From: Myxococcales bacterium
GTDB taxonomy: Bacteria; Myxococcota_A; Polyangia; Polyangiales; Ga0077539
NCBI GenBank assembly: GCA_030652255.1
Contig: JAUSAZ010000071.1
Span: 1 to 50,016, forward strand
Direction: 5' to 3'
DNA length: 50,016 bases
Shown here: one piece after another, positions 25,406 to 34,997 of the stretch
How positions within the stretch are numbered: position 1 is the first letter of the stretch
How the letters are laid out: the number at the start of each line of letters is the position of its first letter
Translations under genes and position numbers: made by a program
The notes under the pieces: generated by a model
What the model was told of the DNA's origin: nothing
What the model saw: the letters and a program-made list of their open reading frames with translations, nothing else
The model's database searches: none

Positions 25406-26782
25406 TCAGAAGCGCACGCGAACCGGCGAGAAGCGGGTGATCCGGGTCCCGTCGCCGAGCTGACCGTATTGGTTGTTGCCCCAACACCAGGCGCTCCCGT
25501 CGGCGCGCAGGGCGCAGGTGTGTATCGAGCCTGCGGCGATCTGGGTCACGTCGGTCAGGCCCACGTCGACGGGCACCGTGGACCCATGCTGGTCGAGCGC
25601 GGCGCCGAGCTGTCCGGCGGCGTTGGAGCCCCAGCAGCGCACCGTGCGATCGGCGAGGAGCGCGCAGCGGTGGTCATCCCCGGCCCGCACCGCCGTCGCC
25701 GGGCCCATGGCGACCGTGGTCTCGCTGCCCGCGTCGCCGTTTCCGTCGAGCTCCGCGCAGGACACGGCGCCGTTCACCGCGAGCACGCAGTACGAGGTAC
25801 CGCTGATCGACACCGCCAGCACCCGATCACGCAGCAGCTGGTGGTCATGGGCGAGGCGCCCAGAGCCGCTTCGCATCAGCTGCCCCGCCGGCGAGACGTA
25901 GAGTAGGTCGCGCGTCCACCAGTAGTCCGTCCTGCTGGCGGCAGCGGCGAACGACGTCGCGGCGACCGTCGGCCCGCCGAGCGTCTCCACGCTGTGCCAG
26001 CAGGAGAGATGCTCGCCGAAGCCGCCGCAGATGCCCGATGCGCCGATGGAGATGGACTGGGGCTCCAGGTCCGGGTTGAAGCGGGGGATGAGGCTCTGCA
26101 GCGGCCCGTCGTCGGCGAGCCTGCCGCGGAAGTATCCCCAGCACGCGAGGCCCCCGCCGGTCGTGGCGCAGCCAAACTCCTCCGAGGCTTCGATCTGCGT
26201 CGGGTTGGTGAGGCCCATCACCACGCGAGGCGCCGGGCTGGTGGCGCTGGTGCCGTCTCCCATCTGGCCCAGCTCGTTGCGCCCCCACGCGCGCACGGTG
26301 CCGTCCTGCATCACCGCGAAGGTCGTGTGGGCGGCCGACCCCGCGAAGATCGCCCGCACCGGCTGCACGAAGTCTACCGCGCTGGTGGTCGTGACGTTGG
26401 GGCGCAGCGTGAACGCGAGGCGCGTCGGGATGCCCGGCGTGATGGTCGCCGCCACGGGCTCACCCACCCACGAGGCCACGGTGCTGCCTCCGACGCCGCT
26501 GCACGCCGCGTTGAACGCGCTGGCGCGGAAGGCGTATGCGCCCGCGGCGAGGTAGCCGAGGTCGAGCGTCGCGGGCAGGCCCGGCGTGACGCCGAAGTTG
26601 CGGGTAGTGTCGCTGGTGGCGCCGGGCGCGCGAAACACCACCCGGAGACAGCCGACCCCCGTGGGAATCACCTGCAGCTCGGCCACGGTCTGTGCGGTGC
26701 CCTCCGGCGAGGCTTCGCCGAGGCACCCGATGGAACCAATGGACACGAGGACGATGGATGAGAGGGCGAGGCGAGTGCGCAT
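25406..26782 (-). CDS. RCC1-repeat beta-propeller lipoprotein
   Basis: 458 residues from ATG 26782, preceded by GAAGGAG. Signal peptide ending SIGC (a non-canonical lipobox, Ser at -3). Residues about 25-130 form an Ig-like beta domain with paired cysteines. The rest holds RCC1/ATS1-type propeller blades such as CALLADRTVRCWGSNAAGQLG and CALRADGSAWCWGNNQ. Many blades have the extra C-x-L...W/R-CWG cysteine pair typical of extracytoplasmic bacterial RCC1 proteins. It lies between two paralogous delta-60 lipoproteins. Function unknown. Confidence 0.82.
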   Translation of the reverse strand: MRTRLALSSIVLVSIGSIGCLGEASPEGTAQTVAELQVIPTGVGCLRVVFRAPGATSDTTRNFGVTPGLPATLDLGYLAAGAYAFRASAFNAACSGVGGSTVASWVGEPVAATITPGIPTRLAFTLRPNVTTTSAVDFVQPVRAIFAGSAAHTTFAVMQDGTVRAWGRNELGQMGDGTSATSPAPRVVMGLTNPTQIEASEEFGCATTGGGLACWGYFRGRLADDGPLQSLIPRFNPDLEPQSISIGASGICGGFGEHLSCWHSVETLGGPTVAATSFAAAASRTDYWWTRDLLYVSPAGQLMRSGSGRLAHDHQLLRDRVLAVSISGTSYCVLAVNGAVSCAELDGNGDAGSETTVAMGPATAVRAGDDHRCALLADRTVRCWGSNAAGQLGAALDQHGSTVPVDVGLTDVTQIAAGSIHTCALRADGSAWCWGNNQYGQLGDGTRITRFSPVRVRF

Positions 26783-27025
26783 GATCGGGTGCTCCTTCGG
26801 GGGTGCGGCGCTGATGGGCCGCGTCGGTGCGCGGTTGCACCCGTGGTGCCATGCGCGATCGGCCCGCACGCCGCGGGTCTCGTCGCGGGGCGAGGCGCCG
26901 GGGACCGTTGCAGTCGCGCCACGCAGCGTGGAGGCGCTGTCTCGCTCGTGGGCATCGCCCGTGAGGCAGCGTGGGGCCCGCCAAACGCTCGTCCGTCGTG
27001 GGTGGTGTTGGTACGATCCCGCGCG

Positions 27026-28423
27026 ATGCCGGTCGTGGCGAGGGTCTGTGTGCTGGCGGGCGTGCTGGGGTGCACCCAGCTGGCCGGTCGCGCCCCGGCG
27101 GATGCAGGAGGCGCGGGTGACACCGCGAGCGACGCGAACGCTGCGAGCGACGCCGCGCACGTTGCGGACGCTGCGCTCCCGAGCGACGCGCCTGCTTGCA
27201 TTCACGGCAACATCCCGCGCCCCATCGAGCGCTGGACCACCTCGCTGGACATCTTCGCGGACACGCCGCTCCTGCGCGTGAACGTGCGTGCCGTGAGCGC
27301 CGACCGCGCGCGCCGCGTGTACCTGGCCGGGTTCTACGACCGGATGGGTCCCTCCACGTTTCGCGGCGCGGTGTGGCGCTTCGAGGCCGACTCGCCCACC
27401 CTCGACCCGACCTGGGGGGTCGAGGGGCGCGCGCTCGACGCCGAGGCCAGGCCATCCGTCACCGCGTGGTTCGCCCTCCGGCTCGACTCCGACGAGCGCG
27501 CCGTGCTCGCGGGCTTCGAGGTCAACGGCGCTGCCGTCACGACCATCGTCCAGCGCCTCGACGCGCGCGGCGTCATCGACCCGACCTTCGGCGTCGCGGG
27601 CCGCCTCGTGGTGCCGCCGACCGCGTGGCATGTCGCGACGCCGGGCGTCTATCCCTACGGCGTCGCGCTGGGCCCGGACGGCGGCCTCGTCGTCGGCGGC
27701 GACGCGCCCGTCAGCGACCGTCCGCTGTCGCGGGCGTTCGCGTTGTCCTTCGACGCTGCGGGCAACCTCTCCGCGGACTTCGCGCAGCGGGGCCTGTGGA
27801 GCGACAGCACGCTGCGCGGCTGCTTCGACGCGCTGCCCGACCGCGACGGCTGGGTGCTCGCGTGCATGGACGTCGAAGACCGGCCGGCGCTCGCGCGTCT
27901 CGACGCGCAGGGGCGGCGCGACCCGACCTGGGGCGAGCAGGGCGACGCGCCGGCTGGGCTGCCCCGAGGCTTCCACGTTCGGGCGCTGGAGCGTGACGGG
28001 GCCGGGCGCTGGCTCGTCGGAGGGATGATCTCGCCCCGATACGACGACCGCTTTGGACCCGCCGCCGTCGTGCGGTATCACCCCGACGGCACCCTCGACC
28101 GCTCCTTCGCCGGGCAAGGCATGGCCGTCGCTCTCAACGGGCGCAACTCCTTCGCCTACAGCGGGAGAGGCATGCTCGCGACGGCCTGCGAAGATCGTGT
28201 CCTCCTCGGCCTGAGCAACCTCTACCAGCCGCTCGTGGAGGTCTTCGACGCGAGCGGCCGATGGAGGTCCGACGTGTCGGCGAGCGGGTACCTCGCGGGT
28301 CCGCCGCACATGATCCTCACGACGAGCACCTACCCGTCCTTCGTGACCGCGGTCACGCCGCATGAGGTGCTCCTGGTGACGCCGTCGAGGGAGCGCCTGA
28401 CGCTGACCCGCTATTCGATGTGA
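27026..28423 (+). CDS. Delta-60 repeat lipoprotein, copy 2
   Basis: 465 residues. Signal peptide with lipobox VLGC, a pronounced Asp/Ala stalk (about 22-55), then delta-60 type repeats (QRLDARGVIDPTFGVAG, ARLDAQGRRDPTWGEQG, VRYHPDGTLDRSFAGQG). Same length and order as copy 1 at 23870-25273, so they are paralogues now in opposite orientation around the RCC1 gene. ATG 27026 was chosen as the start of the signal peptide; it is 8 bp after TACGAT. Confidence 0.8.
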   Translation: MPVVARVCVLAGVLGCTQLAGRAPADAGGAGDTASDANAASDAAHVADAALPSDAPACIHGNIPRPIERWTTSLDIFADTPLLRVNVRAVSADRARRVYLAGFYDRMGPSTFRGAVWRFEADSPTLDPTWGVEGRALDAEARPSVTAWFALRLDSDERAVLAGFEVNGAAVTTIVQRLDARGVIDPTFGVAGRLVVPPTAWHVATPGVYPYGVALGPDGGLVVGGDAPVSDRPLSRAFALSFDAAGNLSADFAQRGLWSDSTLRGCFDALPDRDGWVLACMDVEDRPALARLDAQGRRDPTWGEQGDAPAGLPRGFHVRALERDGAGRWLVGGMISPRYDDRFGPAAVVRYHPDGTLDRSFAGQGMAVALNGRNSFAYSGRGMLATACEDRVLLGLSNLYQPLVEVFDASGRWRSDVSASGYLAGPPHMILTTSTYPSFVTAVTPHEVLLVTPSRERLTLTRYSM

Positions 28424-28427
28424 CCGT

Positions 28428-28448
28428 CCGAGGCGCGTCGGGCCTCGG
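28428..28448. terminator. Bidirectional hairpin between convergent genes
   Basis: CCGAGGC, 7-base loop, GCCTCGG: a perfect 7-bp stem placed in the 31-bp gap between the stops of the delta-60 gene and the sigma54 activator gene. No T-tract. Confidence 0.5.
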
Positions 28449-28454
28449 CGTCGC

Positions 28455-29795
28455 TCATCCCTCGGCGCCCCGCAGGCCGTATCGGCGGATGGCCCGAAAC
28501 AGGGTCACCCGGTCGACGCCGGCGCGCCGCGCGGCCTCCGCCACGTTGCCGTGGGTGTCCTCCAGGATCCGCGTGACGTAGGCCCGCTCGAGGCTGTCGC
28601 AGAGGCTCTGCTTGGCCTCGCGCAGGGGCATCGCCAGGTAGCGGGAAAGGTCCCCGAGCGGCGACCTCTCGGCGCCCTCGCCGGCGGCCTCCAGGGGCGC
28701 GGCCTCGCGCAGCACCAGCCACTGCTCGATGTAGTTGCGAAGCTCCCGCACGTTGCCGGGCCAGTGGTGCTGCCGCGCGGCCTCCCAGAAGGCCTCGTCG
28801 AAGGCGCCCTCGGCGGTCACGCCCCGCTCGCGCACGACGGCGGCGGCGAGGTGCTCGACCAGCGCCGGGAGGTCGTCGAGGCGCTCGCGCAGCGCGGGCA
28901 GCTGCACCCGCACGACCGCGAGGCGGTAGTACAGGTCGAGCCGGAAGCGCTTGTCGTTGACCTCCCGGCGCAGGTCGCGGTTGGTCGCTGCCACCACGCG
29001 CACGTCGACCTTGCGGGCCTTGGTGGCGCCCAGGCGGCGCACCTCGCCCTCGCTCAGCACCCGCAGGAGCTTGGGCTGCAGGTCGAGCGGGAGCTCGCCC
29101 AGCTCGTCGAGGAAGATCGTGCCCTTGTCGGCCCGCTCGAAGGCGCCCGGGTGGGCGTCGCGGGCGCCGGTGAAGGCCCCGCGCTCGTAGCCGAAGAGCT
29201 CGGCCTCGATGAGCGTGGGCGGGAGGGCGCCGCAGTCGATGACCTCGAAGGCCTCGACGCGGCGCAGGGAGGCCTCGTGCAGCGACCGGGCCGCGAGCTC
29301 CTTGCCCGTGCCCGACTCGCCGCCGAGGAGCACCGGCACCGTCGTGGGGGCCGCGCGCTCCAGCGTCGCGTACACCTCCCGCATGGGCCGCGAGGCGCCC
29401 ACGAGGCGCCCGAAGGCCCCGCGCTCGCTCAGCGGGACCTCCACCGCGCCGTCGCCCGGCACCACCTGGATGCGCGTGCGCCCGAGCGCGAACTCCACCT
29501 CGCCGCGCAGGCTCGCCTCGCGCACCTGCAGGGCGCCCGCGCGGGTGCCGTTGCGGCTGCCGAGGTCGCGCACGGTGACGCCCTCGTCGGTGGCCTCGAC
29601 CTCGATGTGATAGCGGCTCACGTAGGGGTCGCTGAGCCGCAGGGTGGCGTCGTCGGCGGAGCCGATGGAGAGCCGGGTGCCGTCGGACTGTCGCTCGGCC
29701 CCCTGGTCGGGCCCCGACAGCACGCGCACCACGAAGCGACGGACCTGCCGCGATGTCACGCGATCGGGATTGAGCCTGGTCTCCGGGGCGCCCAC
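28455..29795 (-). CDS. FHA-domain sigma54-dependent transcription activator
   Basis: 446 residues from GTG 29795 (a later GTG at 29759 also leaves the domains intact). An FHA domain (about 20-100; [20 protein letters not shown] and GSRNGT) that reads phosphothreonine replaces the usual response-regulator receiver. The AAA+ domain (about 125-360) has Walker A GESGTGKE (159-166), the sigma54 contact loop GAFTGA (206-211) and Walker B TIFLDE (226-231). The C-terminus (about 412-440) is a Fis-type helix-turn-helix. It would activate sigma54 promoters in response to Ser/Thr kinase signalling. It begins 13 bp after the gene pair of kinase module A, so that kinase is the obvious candidate partner. 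Confidence 0.93.
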   Translation of the reverse strand: MGAPETRLNPDRVTSRQVRRFVVRVLSGPDQGAERQSDGTRLSIGSADDATLRLSDPYVSRYHIEVEATDEGVTVRDLGSRNGTRAGALQVREASLRGEVEFALGRTRIQVVPGDGAVEVPLSERGAFGRLVGASRPMREVYATLERAAPTTVPVLLGGESGTGKELAARSLHEASLRRVEAFEVIDCGALPPTLIEAELFGYERGAFTGARDAHPGAFERADKGTIFLDELGELPLDLQPKLLRVLSEGEVRRLGATKARKVDVRVVAATNRDLRREVNDKRFRLDLYYRLAVVRVQLPALRERLDDLPALVEHLAAAVVRERGVTAEGAFDEAFWEAARQHHWPGNVRELRNYIEQWLVLREAAPLEAAGEGAERSPLGDLSRYLAMPLREAKQSLCDSLERAYVTRILEDTHGNVAEAARRAGVDRVTLFRAIRRYGLRGAEG

Positions 29796-29808
29796 CCGGG
29801 CGACGCTA

Positions 29809-30822
29809 TCAGAAGCGCCAGTCGCACTGGACCACGAACGCGCGCCCGGTGACGGCGACGCGGAGGGCCGACGCCTGCCGCGCGCGCTGCACCACGAAGT
29901 ACGTCCCCGCCGCTGACAGCAGCAGCCCCACGGGGAGCGCGGTCGCCGCGACGCCCTCGCTGAAGGCCGTCCGGTCGCGCAGCGGGCCGCAGTCTCCCGC
30001 GGTCGCGCCCTGCTCGCACGCGTCGTTGAAGGACGCCGCCGCCGCCTCGCGCACGACGAGCGCCGCCGCCCCGACCCCGAGCGCCACGCCCGCACCGATG
30101 AAGCTCCCGAGCGCGAGGCCGCCCCAGGGCGCGGCGGACACCCGCTCCCCTCGCGGGGTGACGACCGCGGGCGCCGCGGGCGCCGCGGGCGCCGCGAGGG
30201 AGGGCGGAGGCGCCGACGGGACGGGTTCGACCGGCACCCGCGCGGTCTCGGGCGCGACGGGGCGCCGACGCACCAGGCTCACCCGCTCCCGAACCCGCTC
30301 TCCCGGCGCGATCTCGAAGCGTCGCACGAAGGGGTCGAAGCCCTCGGCCCGCACCTCCAGCACCGCCGCCCCGGCCACCACCCGCACGGGCCGCGTGAGC
30401 GGGAGCGCGCCCACGGCCTCGTCGTTGAGGCGCACCTGCGCGTGGGCCTCCTGCTCCGCCGCCCCGCCCACGACCTCCAGGGTCGCCAGGTGTCGCTCGG
30501 CCACCGCGAGCGCGCGCTCCAGGGCCACGCGGTTGCGCCGCACCCACGGGTCGTCGGGCGCCGCGAGCGCCTCCCGGAGCAGCACCTCGGCCCGGATCCA
30601 ACGCCCCGTGGCCTGGCACACCAGGGCCAGCTGGGCCGCCGTGCGCGGCTCGGCACGGAGCGCGTGGGCCGCCTCAAACTCCGCGAAGGCCGCCTCGTCC
30701 TGCCCGGCCCGCCGCAGCTCCACCCCGCGTCGCAGCCGCGCCTCCAGAGGGTCCCCGGGCAGCGGCTGCGCCCCGATGGTGCCCGACGCGAGCAGGCACG
30801 CCAACGCCCACGCGGCCCTCAC
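29809..30822 (-). CDS. Exported TPR/PEGA-like protein of kinase module A
   Basis: 337 residues from GTG 30822, whose GTGA overlaps the kinase stop by 4 bp. Signal peptide (about 1-19), a TPR-like helical region (about 25-105; RRGVELRRAGQDEAAFAEFE), a PEGA-like beta domain (about 105-165; VLEVRAEGFDPFVRRF), a Pro/Ala linker and two membrane helices (about 215-240 and 265-290) with a Cys pair in the loop between (DACEQ and GDCGP). The same layout is found in the proteins following the other two kinases. It probably is the envelope-facing partner of the kinase. Confidence 0.75.
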   Translation of the reverse strand: MRAAWALACLLASGTIGAQPLPGDPLEARLRRGVELRRAGQDEAAFAEFEAAHALRAEPRTAAQLALVCQATGRWIRAEVLLREALAAPDDPWVRRNRVALERALAVAERHLATLEVVGGAAEQEAHAQVRLNDEAVGALPLTRPVRVVAGAAVLEVRAEGFDPFVRRFEIAPGERVRERVSLVRRRPVAPETARVPVEPVPSAPPPSLAAPAAPAAPAVVTPRGERVSAAPWGGLALGSFIGAGVALGVGAAALVVREAAAASFNDACEQGATAGDCGPLRDRTAFSEGVAATALPVGLLLSAAGTYFVVQRARQASALRVAVTGRAFVVQCDWRF

Positions 30823-32285
30823 GGCTCGAGCACCGGCGCGCCATTGACGGGCGCCTCCGGCTCCCGCTCCACACGCACGGCCCGCCGCACCACGGCCCGG
30901 CGGAGGTCCGAGGAGATCCCGGGCCGGGTCGGCGACGGCGCGGCGGCCGGCACAGGCGGGCCGGCCACGGGCGCCACCACCGACAGCGCGGGGGGGGAGG
31001 GCGGCGGCGAGGGCGGCGGCGGTTGTGGCGCAGGCCCGGCGCGCGGCGCGACCGGGGGCGCAGACCCGACGAGGCGCTGGGGCGGTCGCGGGGTCGCGGT
31101 CACGTCGCCCCGACTTCGCGACGCGCCGAGCGAGAGCCCGACGGCCAGCGAGAGCCCGAGCGCGACGACGACAGCCCAGCGCCAGCCGCGCCGACGTACG
31201 GTCGCGGGCGGGGCCTCGGAGGGGGTCGCGGGCGGGGTCGCGGGCGCCCACGACGGCGGCAGGCTGGCATCCGACGCGGCACCCACGGCGGCCTCGTCGG
31301 GCTGCAGCTCCAGCGTGACGGGACCCTCGCGGGTCGCGACGGCCGCGTCGTGCGGGGCCTGCGGGGCCGCGGCGGATCGGAGGGCGACGGCCCAGGGCTC
31401 GGCCTCGAAGGCAGGGAGCGCAGCGAGGGCCGCGGCCATCGCGGCCATGGAGGGATGGCGGCGCCCGCGCTCGGGCTCGAGCGCCCGATCGACGATGGCG
31501 CAGAGGTCGCTGTCGAGGTGCGGCGCCACGCTTCGTAGCGACGGAGGCCGCGCGGTGAGCACCTGCACCAGCACGTCGTGGTAGCGCGCACCCTCGAAGG
31601 GGCGCCGGCCCGCGAGCACCTCGAAGCAGACCACGCCCATCGACCAGACATCCGCGCGCGCGTCGAGGTCGCTCTCGCCGCGCGCCTGCTCGGGGGCCAT
31701 GTACTGCGGGGTGCCCATCGGGGCGCCAGAGCGGGTCAGCGGGGCGGCGTCCGCGAGGTTGGCGATGCCGAAATCGATCACCTTGAGCCGGGCTGACCCG
31801 TCGGCGCTGCGGGCCACGAAGAGGTTGCTGGGCTTGATGTCGCGGTGGATCACCCCCGCGCGATGGGCCGCGTCGAGGGCCATCATGGCAGGCACCAGCA
31901 GCGCCAGCGCCTCGTGGGGGGTGAGGGACCGGTCGCGCCCGAGGCGACGCGCGAGGTCTTCCCCGTCGAGCAGCTCGAGCGCGAGGTACAGGGTGCCGTC
32001 GAGCGGGTCGACGCCCATGTCGAGCACCTCGGCGATGTTGGGGTGGGCGCCCACCACCCCCGCGCGCGCCTCTCGCCGGAAGCGCTCCACCGCGCTCGAC
32101 TCGCTGGCGAGGTGCGCGAGCAGGGTCTTGAGCGCCACCTTGCGCCCCGTCCACGTGTGGCGGGCTTCATAGACCGAGCCCATGCCGCCCCGCCCGAGCT
32201 CGCGAACGATCTGGTAGCGCTCTGCCACGAGCGCTGAGCTACGCCCCGACGGTGGTGTCTGTGGAGAAGCGATCTCGCTCATCAT
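30819..32285 (-). CDS. Membrane-anchored Ser/Thr protein kinase (module A)
   Basis: 488 residues. Hanks-type kinase domain (about 24-285): glycine loop GRGGMGSV (31-38), Lys53, HRDIKPSN (147-154) and DFG (171-173), then GTPQYMAPEQ in the activation segment. A Pro/Ala-rich linker leads to one membrane helix (about 369-387), then a Pro-rich extracytoplasmic tail. All catalytic residues are present. It overlaps the next gene by 4 bp and sits upstream of an FHA-sigma54 activator. ATG 32282 is an equally plausible start. Confidence 0.92.
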   Translation of the reverse strand: MMSEIASPQTPPSGRSSALVAERYQIVRELGRGGMGSVYEARHTWTGRKVALKTLLAHLASESSAVERFRREARAGVVGAHPNIAEVLDMGVDPLDGTLYLALELLDGEDLARRLGRDRSLTPHEALALLVPAMMALDAAHRAGVIHRDIKPSNLFVARSADGSARLKVIDFGIANLADAAPLTRSGAPMGTPQYMAPEQARGESDLDARADVWSMGVVCFEVLAGRRPFEGARYHDVLVQVLTARPPSLRSVAPHLDSDLCAIVDRALEPERGRRHPSMAAMAAALAALPAFEAEPWAVALRSAAAPQAPHDAAVATREGPVTLELQPDEAAVGAASDASLPPSWAPATPPATPSEAPPATVRRRGWRWAVVVALGLSLAVGLSLGASRSRGDVTATPRPPQRLVGSAPPVAPRAGPAPQPPPPSPPPSPPALSVVAPVAGPPVPAAAPSPTRPGISSDLRRAVVRRAVRVEREPEAPVNGAPVLEP

Positions 32286-32406
32286 CCCGCCGTCGCGGCG
32301 GCGAGCGAGAGTCTGTCATCACGGTCGATTCTTCCGCAAGAGCGTCGCGCTCACACCACGCTGCGAGACATCGTTGCAACGGTCGTCGGGCGCCGCATCC
32401 GTGATC

Positions 32407-33330
32407 TCAGGGTGGGTTGAGCAACAGCAGGCCGCCCGCGACGAGGGCGATGCCGCCCACCACGCTGCCGACGACGATGAGCACGGTGTTGCGCACGCGA
32501 CGGCCGCGCGCCTGGGCTGCCTCGGGCAGCGCGGGGCCCGCGCTCAGCGTGTACCCGAGGCTGAACACCGCCGACAGGTTGGGCCCTTGCCGTGCTTCCC
32601 CACTGGCCCGCACCCAGAGCGGGCCATCGTGGTGCGCCCACACCGTGGTGCCGAAGACCCACTCCTCCCGCGGGCCGAAGTGGCTCTGGACGCCGATGTT
32701 CCACACGAGGGCGGGCACCCGGGCGCCGTCGATGGAGGCGCTGACGGCGCGGCGCGAGAGCACCTCCTCGGTGACCGGGTCGACCTGACCGCAGTACCCC
32801 GTGCTGCGGGATTGCACGGAGAGCGCGCGGAGCGACACCCCCGCCGTGGCGACGAGATGGATGGGGATCCGTGGGCCCCACGGGCGCCAGCGGACCCCCG
32901 CCACGGCCTGGACGGTGGCCCCCGACACACTGCCCAGCGACCCGTCAAGGGCCGTCCCGAAGGGGGCGTCCACCTCGCGCTCTCCGGACGCGCAGCGCAG
33001 CGGCAGGTCGCTGCTGTAGGCCGAGTACGGGCCCATGCCGCTCACCCCCCCGCCCAGGTCGAGTCGCGGGTGCACCGCGCGCCACAGGGACACGCCCAGC
33101 GCCAGGCGCCCTTGCGGGTTGTTGTACGAGTAGAAGCGGTCCGACAGCCCGACCTCGACCGACGGCGTCAACTGCAGTCCCAGGTCGAAGGTCAGACGCC
33201 ATCGGCTGCGCAGCGCGATCTGCTCTGCCGCACCGTCGGTCGTCGATTGCGCCCGCGCGCTGCCCGCCGCGCACAGCGCCGCCGCGCACAGCGCCGCGCG
33301 AACCATCCTCCGTCTACGGCCAGCTCCCAT
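32407..33330 (-). CDS. Probable outer-membrane beta-barrel protein with C-terminal helix
   Basis: 307 residues from ATG 33330 (AGGAA ribosome-binding site). Signal peptide ending SARA-Q (about residue 27). Residues 35-260 alternate polar and hydrophobic residues as in an outer-membrane barrel, with one Cys pair. A C-terminal hydrophobic helix (about 283-303) is unusual for a barrel and suggests either a membrane anchor or a different fold. No family recognised. It is upstream of kinase module A on the same strand, 121 bp apart, and may share its transcript. Confidence 0.6.
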   Translation of the reverse strand: MGAGRRRRMVRAALCAAALCAAGSARAQSTTDGAAEQIALRSRWRLTFDLGLQLTPSVEVGLSDRFYSYNNPQGRLALGVSLWRAVHPRLDLGGGVSGMGPYSAYSSDLPLRCASGEREVDAPFGTALDGSLGSVSGATVQAVAGVRWRPWGPRIPIHLVATAGVSLRALSVQSRSTGYCGQVDPVTEEVLSRRAVSASIDGARVPALVWNIGVQSHFGPREEWVFGTTVWAHHDGPLWVRASGEARQGPNLSAVFSLGYTLSAGPALPEAAQARGRRVRNTVLIVVGSVVGGIALVAGGLLLLNPP

Positions 33331-33462
33331 GGGATTCCTGCGGTGCTCCCTTCGCCATCCTCCCCCCCTGCGACGCGGCAGAGCCGAGGCCCTGAGGGGT
33401 CTGCACGGCACGAGCCAGCGCAGAGGGCGTCGGCCCGGGGGAGGAAGGGGAGAGGGGAGCCG

Positions 33463-34923
33463 CTACGGGGGAATGGACTCGCAGCGCCCGGTGGCCGTCG
33501 CGCACACCAGCGGCTCGCAGCAGTCGGCGTCGGTGCGGCACACGCCGCAGGCGCCGCCCACGCAGGCCTGGCTCGCGCGGCACGACCCGCAGCGCCTGCA
33601 CGCCGTGGGCATCGGCTCCTCGGGGCAGTCGTCGCCCGCCCGCAGGATCGAGCGGTCGTAGTGCACGTCGAGGTCGCCGCCGGTGATGATGTTCTGCGCG
33701 AAGAGGGCGCCGTGGAGGTTCATGTAGCCCGCGATGGTGACCGCGGCGCGGGGCGCGTAGACGTTGCCCACGAAGCGCGACGCGCCCAGCAGCGTGAACC
33801 CGCGGTCGCCGCCGATGTAGATGCGCACGCCCGACGGACGGCTGGCGCCGCCCATGCGGAGGTACCCGGCGCCCAGCACCGAGCCCGCGATGAAGACGTC
33901 GAGCTCGCCGCGGGGGCCGAGCTGCACGTCGAAGAAGCCGCCGAGGTCGAAGTCGCCGCCGATGAAGAGGGCCGTGCGACCCTCCACCCGCAGCTCGACG
34001 CTGCCGAGGCCCGCCACGCGGTCGGCGTAGAAGCGCCCGCAGGGGAGGGTGGTGACCTGCCGCCCGAGCACGGCGTTGAAGCGCGTCGGGTCGAAGGCCG
34101 CGTCGGCGTTGTCGTTGCGGGCCTGGGCGTCGCGTACGGCCGCGGCCACGTCGAAGATCTCGCCCGTGCCGCAGGCGCACGGCGGGTCGACGGTGACCGC
34201 CCCGCTGGAGCGCCGCCCGTCCACCCGGATGACCCCGAGCGCGAGCGCGCCGCTCTGGTGCAGCAGGTCGCCGCGCACCCGCATCGGGCCGAGGGCGGTG
34301 ATGTTGCTGCGGATGCGGGAGTTGCGCGCGACGTCGAGGGTGCCGACGACCTCCAGCGGGCCGCCGAGGTTGAAGTCGCCGTCGAGGTTGTGCGCCCCGA
34401 CGAGGCGCAGCGGCGCGATGCCCGACGAGGTGAGCGTGTCGCCGATCTGGCTGTAGCCCACGATGGTGTAGTTGCCGTTGACCCCGACGGCGCCGCCGCG
34501 CTCGCGGCCCATCATCCCGCGCGCCGAGTCGTAGGAGTCGGTGCGCAGGAAGCCCGCGAGCCCGAGGTCGCTGCAACTACAGAGCGAGTAGCGGAACACC
34601 GTCTCCGCGAGGCGACCCGCGCAGCGCATCGCCCCCGGCGGCCCCACCGTCACGGGCGGTCCGGAGCCCTCGCAGAACATCGCGCGGCTCACCTCCGGCG
34701 TGTCGGGGCCCGTGTCCGTGGGCTCGGTCGCGACCTCCGCCGCCGGGCGATCGAGGGGCCCTACGTCGAAGGTGGGGACCGGGACGTCCATCACGGCGGG
34801 GCCCGTGTCGCGGGGCGCGCGGCCCGCGTCGGGCTCGACCACGGAGGTCTCCTCGGCGGCGCAGCCGAGCGCGGCGAGTCCTAGCGCCAGATGGGCGATG
34901 GAGCGAACCTTGCGAAAGGTCAT
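33463..34923 (-). CDS. Lipoprotein with beta-helix-like core and Cys-rich C-terminus
   Basis: 486 residues from ATG 34923. Lipobox LGC (Cys21), then an Asp/Pro/Thr-rich stalk (about 25-85). The central 300 residues show regularly spaced short beta segments with Gly/Asn turns (NLDGDFNLGGPLEVVGTLDV, GGDFDLGGFFDV), suggestive of a solenoid or a polymer-forming domain. The last 60 residues hold a dense cysteine cluster (CRRCGSC, CVGGACGVC, DCCEPLVC). Function unknown; likely surface-exposed. Confidence 0.65.
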   Translation of the reverse strand: MTFRKVRSIAHLALGLAALGCAAEETSVVEPDAGRAPRDTGPAVMDVPVPTFDVGPLDRPAAEVATEPTDTGPDTPEVSRAMFCEGSGPPVTVGPPGAMRCAGRLAETVFRYSLCSCSDLGLAGFLRTDSYDSARGMMGRERGGAVGVNGNYTIVGYSQIGDTLTSSGIAPLRLVGAHNLDGDFNLGGPLEVVGTLDVARNSRIRSNITALGPMRVRGDLLHQSGALALGVIRVDGRRSSGAVTVDPPCACGTGEIFDVAAAVRDAQARNDNADAAFDPTRFNAVLGRQVTTLPCGRFYADRVAGLGSVELRVEGRTALFIGGDFDLGGFFDVQLGPRGELDVFIAGSVLGAGYLRMGGASRPSGVRIYIGGDRGFTLLGASRFVGNVYAPRAAVTIAGYMNLHGALFAQNIITGGDLDVHYDRSILRAGDDCPEEPMPTACRRCGSCRASQACVGGACGVCRTDADCCEPLVCATATGRCESIPP

Positions 34924-34997
34924 GGTGGGTCTCGACGCCTCCCGGTCGCGCCCACGGTACACCCGCGCGGGCGCCGCGGGCGCTACCCTCCGGCGTC

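Noticed and set aside
29809..32154. 781-codon minus-strand frame appearing to fuse a large N-terminal region to the PEGA-like protein
   Set aside because: The N-terminal part is an out-of-frame reading of the kinase gene; a GTG overlapping the kinase stop gives a normal signal peptide.
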